Shown here piece after piece: positions 15,729 through 24,300 of a stretch of DNA of 64,000 bases. The DNA is from Fabrea salina (taxonomy: Eukaryota; Ciliophora; Heterotrichea; Heterotrichida; Fabreidae): positions 227,825 to 291,824 of the forward strand of contig JALIHJ010000021.1 in NCBI GenBank assembly GCA_022984795.1, written 5' to 3'. Each line of letters begins with the position of its first letter. The first letter of the stretch is position 1. The notes beneath the pieces were generated by a model. The model saw only the letters and a program-made list of their open reading frames with translations. It ran no database searches and was not told the origin of the DNA. The position numbers and the translations under genes were made by a program.

Positions 15729-16688
15729 ATGATTAATTTCAGACTACTGCTAAACAGGTTCTCAACCTCAAAAGCATTATGCAAAAATTTTCTGAACGAC
15801 TTAGAGTTTGCCTTGGAACAAAACTCAGAGTCACTAATCAGAGCTGTTGTGCAAGAAGCTCCTGTTTCGCAACTAGACGATGTGGGGATAAGTTTGGTCC
15901 TGTCAAGACTTTCAAAGACAAACATCAGTCCTGAGGAGTACATCCCTAAGTTCCAAAAAAGCCTTTCAGAGACTGAAATCGTTGACCCTAAAGCAGCAGC
16001 TTCATTGATATACGTCTTTTCTAGACTCAACTGCAGTTTCCCAGAGGAGTTACTCAACAAACTATTTCAAAAAGCAATTGCTGGGGAACTAGAGTCCAGG
16101 TACGTAGCCCAACTCTCAATAGGAATTTCCAAGTCTCGAATACCAGTTTCTAGCAAGTTTTCTTGTTTAAAAGAACTTGGGGAAACTATTTCTTCTAGAA
16201 TTCAAGAATTCAACGAATTAGACAGATTGTTCTTGCTTTACAGCTTTTCAAGGTTCCCTAACGAGCACTCAGAAAACATCATTAAAGAAATCATTGCTAA
16301 AAAGCCCATTTCAGAGTACAAAACTAGAGAACTGGCTTACTTAGCAGAAGCTTTAAGCAGGTTTCCTCTGGAAAAAGACCAGCTTTTGTTTTCTCAAATA
16401 GAAAACCAAGTACTCAAAACAAACGAAATTCCCAAACAAAGTCTAGTGCCTCTCCTGCACGCCTTCTCTAAACGAGGCATGGGGTCCGAAGAGCTATACA
16501 ACTTCTTCCAAAAAGAATTCGAAAGGCTTTTCAGCAACTTAGGACCAAAAAGTGTAGAAGTTTGTTTGTACTCTTTCCACAGAACTCCTTTCGTGTCTGC
16601 TGAGTTCGTCAGGAAGTTTGAGTTCTGCCAAGTTTCTGGAAAGAACCTTAGAACTATCAACTACTGGAAAAACAAACAAGTTAGTTAA
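15729..16688 (+). CDS. Probable mitochondrial helical-repeat protein
   Basis: The 319-residue protein starts with MINFRLLLNRFSTSKALCKN, which looks like a mitochondrial presequence: hydrophobic and basic, with no acids. The remainder is built of ~35-residue alpha-helical repeats with patterns such as L-A-Y-L-A-E-A-L-S-R-F and L-V-P-L-L-H-A-F-S-K-R. These recall the octotricopeptide/FAST-kinase/RAP-like repeat proteins that bind organellar RNAs. No RAP domain is obvious at the C-terminus, and the RNA-binding role is inference. The last eight bases overlap the end of the convergent TRP-like channel gene. Confidence 0.5.
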   Translation: MINFRLLLNRFSTSKALCKNFLNDLEFALEQNSESLIRAVVQEAPVSQLDDVGISLVLSRLSKTNISPEEYIPKFQKSLSETEIVDPKAAASLIYVFSRLNCSFPEELLNKLFQKAIAGELESRYVAQLSIGISKSRIPVSSKFSCLKELGETISSRIQEFNELDRLFLLYSFSRFPNEHSENIIKEIIAKKPISEYKTRELAYLAEALSRFPLEKDQLLFSQIENQVLKTNEIPKQSLVPLLHAFSKRGMGSEELYNFFQKEFERLFSNLGPKSVEVCLYSFHRTPFVSAEFVRKFEFCQVSGKNLRTINYWKNKQVS

Positions 16689-19600
16689 GTCTTGTTTTTA
16701 AGTAAGCAAACTGAGTTTCTATGGAGGACCTGATGTGCCTAGCCACTCCTAGCATCTGCTTGTAGTTCTCTTCCAAAGCCCTCATCGACCTTTCTAACCC
16801 TTCTAGTTTACGCAAGTCCACCTTAGTCCCCCCAGCATTGTTCAGGATGCTAACTCCTCCAATGCTCATAGACCCTACTTTTTCTTGGAACTTAGCAATG
16901 CCTTTCATAAAACTAGGCACGTTAACTTGCTTGGCTTGCTCCAGGTAGTCCTTTTTGTAAAGCCCTCCTTGCTTTTTAGGCAGCAGTCGTCTCATCCTTT
17001 CTAAGTTAACTGTGGAGTCTTTGCGTGAGTTGGAAAAGCGACTTAAAAAGTCTTTAACTAGTTCGTCGTCTTCTTCTGTAGATAACTTTTCTTGGTGGAG
17101 TTTGTCCACCAGAGTCCAAGCGTCTAAAAGTTGTTTGACGCTAACTTCTTCACTTGTAAGTCCTTTTAAAGTAGTTTGTATGTCTGTGATGAACTGCTTA
17201 GTTACTAGTTGATCGAACTTACTAGACTTGGTTTGTTTCTTTAAATCTGGAGTTTGGTAGGTCAGTCCCCAGTAGTCATAAAGGTCTCTGAAGTACACCA
17301 AAGTCAGCCAAGGAAGTCCTGTAAAGAACCACTGCAGCAACTTTAAACTACTAGCTGGAACTTTTTGTTGACTGGAGTTAGTAGTTTTGCTTTTTTTAGT
17401 GTATACAAAAAACCCTTTTAAGTACATCAAAGGAACACAAACTGCACTTGCTGTCAAGAACACCAAGAACTGACCTAAAGCGAACACAGAGTAAAAACAC
17501 TTACTGAGTGCTTCGTTGAGTTTGGAAGTGTCCTTCATGAAAGCAAAACAAGGAAGCAAAACAAAAGAAAAGTAGGAAAGCGGAGAGGGCAGCAAAATCA
17601 AAAACCCGTAGTTTTCACTCCACTCCAAACGGTTGTAGTGAGCAATTAACACAGCACTGTGCTCACTGTCAACCCGCGAACTTAAGTCTTCGTACACGTT
17701 AGAAAGAATAGCAATCAAAAGGTTCAGCAAAACCACGTTCGAAACAAGCAAGTACGCTCCGTAAAAAATCCCTCCCAAAGCTTCGTACTCCGTAAAAGCT
17801 GTGAGGTCGATTGACCCCAAAGCTGAAGCGTACAAAGACTGCATTGAAGTAAAAAAGTCAGGGAACTTGTAACTTTTGTCGTTGAACAAAGCTGTGAACA
17901 CTGAAGCAGAAAATATCAGCAAGCACAGAAATATCACAAAAAAGTCCACTGACTCTTTGAACATCAAGTAAATCATCCTTAAAAAAGGACCGAACTCCTT
18001 GTAAGTCAGCAAGATTCCCATGAACTTCAACCAAACCAACACAGTCATAAAAGAGTGCAAACAAGCATTGTACATACTGGGGTCTTCCAATACACTTCCA
18101 GTGTCCAGTATAACCAGCACTGCTCCTCCAAACATCAAAGAGTCAAGTAATATCCAGCCGTCAAACTCTTCTCTCTTAGTTTTTCTGAAAAACAAAAACC
18201 CATTTAAGTGCTGCGCCAACACTCCTCCTATCAAAAACCAACTAATCCACAAGTAAGTTTGCGTTGTAGTGTCTGCGTGCAGGTCACCAAACGCGTTGGA
18301 GGAGATTGCAGAGTACACTAGTAGAGTGTAAACTACCAATAGTAAGATAGAAGAAGCAGCATAGGCTTTTAGTCTTAAACTGCAGGACTCCTTCCACTGC
18401 CAGTACTGGAACAAGTAAGGCCTGGAGTAGTTTACTCGTTTTGTAAACTGAAGTGCTTCTTCTGAACTAGACACAAAGGAGTTATACAAAGTAGAAGCTC
18501 CCAGTATCCCAAAGTTCCTGTTGCGTCCGTTCCACATCTTACTGACAATCACTCCGATTTGGTAGTTGTCCAGCATGTTGTAGTAGTTGTTTTCTGAAAA
18601 GATGTTCAGTACACTCCTGCCTCTGAAGTCTGTTTGAGTTAAGTAGTACTTAAGTTGGTTCTCTTCTTTCAAAGCGTTTTCTAACTCACAGCCTAAGTCC
18701 TTGTACATGTTTGCTACTGAGTTGCAGTCGCTTTTGTATTTCAGTGAAGCTGAAGAAAACTTCTCCATGGTTTCTGCTACTAAAGTGCAGTGGAGAATAG
18801 GAGCTTTGCAGATAAGGACTTCGGTTCTTTTTTTAGCAAAGGTTTCAAGGACCTCACAAAGTTGCTCAGTCAGTTCTACGTGCCAGGAGTCTGCGCTCAC
18901 GCAACTAAGCATCTCTATAGCCTGCAAACAGGTTTCTCCTTTTTCAAGAAGTCCAATTAAAGTTTCTTGGATTTTGGGTTCGTTCAGAGTGATTCTGGCA
19001 GCTTGCACGTCAAGCATCCCTACACAGAGGTCGTAGAGCTGTTCTTTGAAGGCAGACAAAAAGTCTTCTGGCGAAAAGTTAGAGTCTTCTTGAGCAATGA
19101 ATTCTTGAGCAAGTTCTTGTTTGTTGAACTTAATGAGGATCTTCACAACTCCTTCTTCTCTGTTGGTGTGGGGCCACTGCAGTGCTTCTTCCACTAACTT
19201 GGGCTTCTTTCTCTGGAGGTAGTACTTGATTATTTCTGAAAACTTAAGTGTTTCTTGGAGTTCAGAAACTCCTTTTAACTCCTTGTAAGTTCTTTTCTGC
19301 TCTGAAAAGTCCACCCAAATTCTTTTTAAAAACTTCAAACACTCGTTCTGCAGAGCTGTTTCAAGGTGCTCTTTGTTCAGCAAAGAAGCCCCAAAGTCTA
19401 AAAGGGCTGTGCAGAGTTCGTCCTTGCCTAAGTGAAGTGCTTGGTTCAAACAGGTTCTAAGTAAGTGTTGGTCTCTAAGCAGTCTGAGTTTTACTTCTTG
19501 TCTTAGAGTTTCTTCGTAGTTGGTGTACTCTCTGAGTTTAGTAAAGTTCTTAAGCAGTTGTTCTGCAGCTTGGGTGTAGTCTTGGTGAACTAAGTACCAC

Positions 19601-20100
19601 AAGCACACTTCCAAATAGTCTTCTTGGTAGAGTTGCAGTTCTAAAACTTTAGGAACCAAACTTGACTTTCCTTGGACTGAAATGTCTACTAAAAGAGTTT
19701 CTGGAACTGAGTAGCCTGAATTAGCAAGGGACTTAGCAAACTCTAGTTGCTCATTCAAAACAGCTACGGTTACAGCTTTTCCTGACTGCAAGAACTTTTG
19801 GTTCTTTTTGGTGAACTCTGAATCAAAGGCTATTTCAGAAGCCCTTTGGGTGTTTTTGGCCTCTATGCTTTGAAGGAGTTCTGAGATTAAAGGGTCTTCT
19901 AGTTTAAGTTTAATTTTTTCTGCAGCTTCTTTGGAAAAGATTCCAGAGTCCAGCAAAAGGTTTCCTCCGAGTTTCTTTGCAAACTCACTACTTGAGCCTA
20001 AAAAGCTGCTTAAGTTGAACTTAGAAGTCCCGTTTTGCGGAGATTCTTCTTTAGAAACCTCTTCTTTTTTGGGTAAGTTCTGAAGCACCTGCTTAAACAT
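16681..20100 (-). CDS. TRP-like cation channel 1
   Basis: The 1,139-residue protein has ~560 residues of helical, ankyrin-like cytosolic repeats and then an ion-channel core. Hydrophobic segments lie at ~579-600 (S1), 617-637 (S2), 649-665 (S3), ~683-698 and ~719-738 (S4/S5), a pore region ~748-772, and S6 ~776-803 containing the TRP-typical VVLLNLLIAILSNVYE. After S6 there is a conserved YGFLILLPSPLS element and at least two more hydrophobic stretches (~832-854 and ~870-893), unusual for TRP channels. A coiled coil ends the protein. It is clearly paralogous to the gene at 49.2-52.8 kb. Such channels would admit Ca2+ or monovalent cations; gating and location are unknown. Confidence 0.8.
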   Translation of the reverse strand: MFKQVLQNLPKKEEVSKEESPQNGTSKFNLSSFLGSSSEFAKKLGGNLLLDSGIFSKEAAEKIKLKLEDPLISELLQSIEAKNTQRASEIAFDSEFTKKNQKFLQSGKAVTVAVLNEQLEFAKSLANSGYSVPETLLVDISVQGKSSLVPKVLELQLYQEDYLEVCLWYLVHQDYTQAAEQLLKNFTKLREYTNYEETLRQEVKLRLLRDQHLLRTCLNQALHLGKDELCTALLDFGASLLNKEHLETALQNECLKFLKRIWVDFSEQKRTYKELKGVSELQETLKFSEIIKYYLQRKKPKLVEEALQWPHTNREEGVVKILIKFNKQELAQEFIAQEDSNFSPEDFLSAFKEQLYDLCVGMLDVQAARITLNEPKIQETLIGLLEKGETCLQAIEMLSCVSADSWHVELTEQLCEVLETFAKKRTEVLICKAPILHCTLVAETMEKFSSASLKYKSDCNSVANMYKDLGCELENALKEENQLKYYLTQTDFRGRSVLNIFSENNYYNMLDNYQIGVIVSKMWNGRNRNFGILGASTLYNSFVSSSEEALQFTKRVNYSRPYLFQYWQWKESCSLRLKAYAASSILLLVVYTLLVYSAISSNAFGDLHADTTTQTYLWISWFLIGGVLAQHLNGFLFFRKTKREEFDGWILLDSLMFGGAVLVILDTGSVLEDPSMYNACLHSFMTVLVWLKFMGILLTYKEFGPFLRMIYLMFKESVDFFVIFLCLLIFSASVFTALFNDKSYKFPDFFTSMQSLYASALGSIDLTAFTEYEALGGIFYGAYLLVSNVVLLNLLIAILSNVYEDLSSRVDSEHSAVLIAHYNRLEWSENYGFLILLPSPLSYFSFVLLPCFAFMKDTSKLNEALSKCFYSVFALGQFLVFLTASAVCVPLMYLKGFFVYTKKSKTTNSSQQKVPASSLKLLQWFFTGLPWLTLVYFRDLYDYWGLTYQTPDLKKQTKSSKFDQLVTKQFITDIQTTLKGLTSEEVSVKQLLDAWTLVDKLHQEKLSTEEDDELVKDFLSRFSNSRKDSTVNLERMRRLLPKKQGGLYKKDYLEQAKQVNVPSFMKGIAKFQEKVGSMSIGGVSILNNAGGTKVDLRKLEGLERSMRALEENYKQMLGVARHIRSSIETQFAYLKTRLN

Positions 20101-20130
20101 TTATAAAGATGAACTGAACACTAAGTAATT

Positions 20131-20829
20131 ATGGATAAACTGCCAACAGCTAAAAAGAGTTTACTTTCAAGGAACCAAAAACCGAGTAGAACTGCTTGCA
20201 AAACTAAGCTTTTCCAAGAACAACTCAGACCTAGAACTCGTCTGAACTCTGTTTTAACTCACAAAACTCTTCACAGAAAAAGTTTGAGCTCAGGCAACTT
20301 TGAAGGCCAGTGCCTGAAACTAAACCCCTACTCCAGAGTAACTACTGTAGAGGACGCAATGAACTACCTCAGTCTGCGCAAAAAAGGGTGTTCTCGCGAA
20401 CAAGCCATCAGGTTCAGTTCCAAACAACACTGCATGCACGACTCCACCAAAAAGCACGACGGACCCTCAGAGCACAGGTGTCTCAAAGTGATACCCAACC
20501 GAAAAGAGGGTCCTAACTGGGGAGGCTGGCAGCTCCACCCTTTAAAGTTCAAAAACAGTCACAACTACAATAAACAAGAAAGCCTTGACGAAATTGCTTA
20601 CGAGTACTCTCAAAAGATCTTTCAGGAGTTTTTAGAGAACTACGACCTCACTCACGGATTCGCCCAGAAAAAGCCTGAACAAGTCCACAAACTCCTTCAA
20701 CTCAATACCAGAAACAAACCCTCCTTTGAACTGTTTACTAACTACAGAGTCTGCACAAGTCCAATTGGATTCTTGGGCAAAGCCCTACCTAAAACTCCCC
20801 TTACTGCAGCTACCAGAACTTCATATTAA
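20131..20829 (+). CDS. Unrecognised basic protein
   Basis: This predicted 232-residue protein is rich in Lys, Arg, His and Ser, with no transmembrane segment. A central block (residues ~105-170) has conserved-looking Trp, Gly, His and Asn residues (NWGGWQLHP) and a helix with S-L-D-E-I-A-Y-E-Y. I do not recognise a family. Support for coding comes from its full-length open frame, A/T-rich ATG context and exact fit between neighbours: 30 nt from the divergent TRP-like gene, and a TAA that overlaps the stop of the convergent SKP1 gene by four bases (TTAA read on both strands). Confidence 0.6.
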   Translation: MDKLPTAKKSLLSRNQKPSRTACKTKLFQEQLRPRTRLNSVLTHKTLHRKSLSSGNFEGQCLKLNPYSRVTTVEDAMNYLSLRKKGCSREQAIRFSSKQHCMHDSTKKHDGPSEHRCLKVIPNRKEGPNWGGWQLHPLKFKNSHNYNKQESLDEIAYEYSQKIFQEFLENYDLTHGFAQKKPEQVHKLLQLNTRNKPSFELFTNYRVCTSPIGFLGKALPKTPLTAATRTSY

Positions 20830-21341
20830 AGGTTAAGTCTTTCATTGATGTCTTCCATAGTCCAGGGGTTCTCTTGTTTGATCCTTGCTTCTTCAGCTTC
20901 AGTGAATTCCTCTTGAATTCCGTACTTGGCTTTTAACTCCTCTATGCTTTTGCCCTTGAACAAACTAGCAGTGTAACACGCACACAAGTCAAAAACACTT
21001 TTAAAGTCCAAAAAGTTGGCAGCTTTAATCATTTCAATTAACTGATCTTCAGAAAGTGACTTAACCCAGTTTTCGTCCCAAGGATCCTCCACTGCTCCCA
21101 CGAAGTTCACAGGAACAGGCTTTTTAGGGGGCTCAGGCGGCAAGTAGCTGTGGTGCTGTGCGAACTCCAGCATTTTAGAAAGCATGTTGGAAGAAATCTG
21201 ATGAAGAGGAATAATCTCGTCAGTCATTTCTTCTTCCACTACGTTTTTGATGAGACTACTCATGTTAGCTAAGCGCGAAGTAGACTGGAACCTGTCCCCT
21301 TCTTTGGAAACTAAAACTATTTGCTTTTCCTCAAAAATCAT
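20826..21341 (-). CDS. SKP1: SKP1, core SCF ubiquitin-ligase adaptor
   Basis: The 171-residue protein follows the SKP1 layout: an N-terminal BTB/POZ-like fold (residues ~5-75, with I-P-L-H-Q-I-S-S-N-M-L), a proline-rich loop, then the dimerisation helices with W-V-K-S-L-S-E-D-Q-L-I-E-M-I-K-A-A-N-F-L and a C-terminus with NPWTMEDINERLNL. SKP1 bridges cullin-1 to F-box proteins in the cytosol and nucleus. Three F-box proteins are encoded in this window (9.3-10.5, 54.3-55.0 and 61.5-62.6 kb). The N-terminal loop lacks the long acidic insertion of animal SKP1 and the F-box-binding C-terminus is intact. The stop overlaps that of the convergent gene. Confidence 0.95.
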   Translation of the reverse strand: MIFEEKQIVLVSKEGDRFQSTSRLANMSSLIKNVVEEEMTDEIIPLHQISSNMLSKMLEFAQHHSYLPPEPPKKPVPVNFVGAVEDPWDENWVKSLSEDQLIEMIKAANFLDFKSVFDLCACYTASLFKGKSIEELKAKYGIQEEFTEAEEARIKQENPWTMEDINERLNL

Positions 21342-21356
21342 TTTAAACGTTAGTTA

Positions 21357-24300
21357 TTACTTCTTAACTGGGTCGCCGATTCCTTCAACGTCCATAACTA
21401 TAGCAACTCCAGCCAGGATCCACTTAGCAGGGGGGTGCTTGGGTGTTCTGAGTTGGGCAGTGAACACGTAGGTGTTGCCTCTGTTTTCAGTTTTGTAAGC
21501 AGGGCAGTGGTAGATGTTCTTTTCTTCCTTTCCTTCTTGCACCAACACAGCTTTGCAGTTCACCACTGGCAAAGGACAAAACATTTCTTTGGGCTTCGAG
21601 TCTTCCACCATCGAGTTAGTAACGTCCCACCTCGCTCCGTCCAAGTTCAAACCTGTCACAAAGGCTCCTTCTCTGGGAGGGTCTTCAATTTCGTTTTCGT
21701 ACCTTTTAGTGATGTCTGTTTGGATGTACAGTTTGTTCAGTTCGGACTGGGTCTTTTGGGCGTGGAACTGCTTCACAGCGTTCAAGAAAGACTGAGGGTT
21801 GAACAGTCTAGCAATGTTAGTGACTTTGGGAACTGTTGTGGGTTCGTCTTTCCACTTAGAGAGTTGTTCAACTCGAGCTTGCAAGTTGACGAGCCACGAA
21901 CTAAGGCCTCTGCAAGAAGGCCAAGCCAGTTCAGTCCAGGTCGAAGGAACTTTTTCAAGCACTAAGCTGTCGATGGTCTTTTCCATCTTGTCAGTAGTAG
22001 TGAGTTCTCCGTTAAGTGCTAAGTTGATTTCCTTGAGACTTTTGTCCATCTCTACAAGCAAGTAGTTCATGTACTCGCACTCCTGCAAAAACACGTTGAT
22101 GAAACTCATTTTTTCGTCTTCTTCAGGAACTCTGCTTTTGATTTCGTCTAAGTCGAACTTCAGGTTTTCAAGGTTGAGTTCTTCTTGGATGTGGGAAACT
22201 ATTTCTTGGGCTATTTCGTTTTTGGTTTTGGCTGCACTGTCCTCTGCAGCTGACTCGTCTCTGGGCTGCAACTCCAACAAAGTCGAGAACAAGAACTGCC
22301 CCTGGGAAGTCAAGAACCCTATTTCGGCGTTTGAGTGGAGTCCAAAAGCTAAAGGAGTTTCGTAGGGGAAAGCTTCGTCAATGTACTCTACGTACTTTTG
22401 GTGCTCAGTAGGCGCAGGCGACTTAAAGGACGCCCCAGCTCTTCCGTCTGAGAAGGGGAAGAGTTCGAACTCGTCCAGCAACAAGTCCTGCATAAGGTTG
22501 GTCAAGTAAGTTTTGCAAAGTCTTCTGTCCCAGTCGTCCACAATGTGTCCTCCGTACATAATTTCTCCGAAGATGTAGCGGAGATCTTCCCAAGGGATCT
22601 TGGAAGAACCCTGGTTGTTTTCGAAGTAGTTGTTCAGCACCAAAGAAGAGTCCCTTAAGTCTCCCATACTGAAGGGGTAAAGCATGTTCCACCCTTTAGG
22701 GCCAAACTTCCTCCTTTCGAGCACAGTAGCGTGGAAGAAGCACAGTCCGAAGATAATAGACCTGACTCTAGGGTCTCTTTCGTTGAATTCTTCTTTGTTG
22801 AACTGGGCCATAGCTCTTTTGAGGTTGGCTTTCATACCCTGGGGAGGTTCGTTTGTGAGTTTAATTGACCTGTCCAAAATGCCAATTGGAATATCAGGCG
22901 AAGGCTCTGCAGACAAAAACAGCCTGAAGTTCATGTTGGACCCTTCCGAGGCAAACACGTCTAGTTTCTTTTCAAGCTGCAGCAGCCACTTAGGCATCAA
23001 GTGAATGTTTTCAAGAATGACCCAGTGGCCTTCTTTGTGTCCCATTTCAAGACAGTTCATAGCTAGTTGCTCCTGACCTTCTCCCATAGCAACGTTCCAG
23101 TAGTTCTTGTTTTCTTCAATGCCGCGTTTTTTGCCACTGACTTCTACGTCAGCTACTGGGTTGGTGCCTGGACTCAGAATGAAGAATATCGGAGTTGTGT
23201 TAGTAGCGTCTTCAAGGACGAACTCCAGAATTTCTCCAAAACTGTAGCCTTGGTCAATGTCTACGTAGTCGTCTCCTTTAGGCAATTCAACCCTTATCCA
23301 CTGGTTCACTGCACTGGTGAGTCTGTCTGGGCGCAAACACCTTAGAACTAACAGTTTTTGGAAAGGAGTGTTGTCGAGTCTCTTCCAGTCAAGTGGCAGT
23401 TTGGCGTTTTCAGGAGCTAGGTCGTTGAACCACTCCTTGAACCTAGTAGGTGCGTCCTTTTCCATGCTGGTAGCGAAGTTCTGGAACTCTTCAATTTCAA
23501 TGAGTCTCTGCACAGCTGACCAAGCAGTTTCGGGAAGCCAGTCCAAAGACTGAGGTTTTTCTATGTTAGGCTTAAGTGGGCACTTCAACAAGAAGTTTGC
23601 CATTTGGGGGTCGTAAGGGGTTTCTAAGTCGCCCTTTTGCATGAGACGGAGAGTGATTTGGGTCAAGAAGATTTGTTTGTGCTTTTCAAAGAGTCCTCTG
23701 CTGACCCAAGTGAAGATGGTCATTCTGATGTTGGCTTTGAGGTTGAGGACTCTTTCTTCAACCTCTTCAAAGGTTTCGGTCTTTTCAATGGCTTTCAAGA
23801 AGAAAGTCAAGAAACTTTCCAACGAGTACTGGTACATGTGGTTGATGTTGCACAGAGAAATAATCAAGAAGTAAAGCATAGCTCCTTCTGCTGCTACTCT
23901 TCTGTAGACTTCACGGGCTTCGTTGATGTTTTTTTCAGTTTCTTGGGCTTTGGCGGTTTTTTCTTGGATCTCACTAGAAGTTTGTTTGGTCTTTTCAAGG
24001 CCTTCAATGAGTTCGGTGTTGTCGAGGATAGTGCTGGGGTCGGCTGCAGACAGGTTGTTGAGGAGTTGTTCTTCCAAGTCTGCCAGAATCACTTTGTACT
24101 CGTTTTGTTCCTTCACTAACTTTTGTTTGTCCTCTTCGAGTTCGGGTTTTTCAATGTTAACTACTGTAGCTAAGAGTTGGTCTTCCAAACCACTTTCAGT
24201 CACAATGAAGTTCACAATGGTGCACTGAGCAGCGATTTCAGGTCTGTAGTGGGGGTTGTAAAGCTTGGTTTGCAGGTACAACTTGAAAGAGGGGTTGTAC

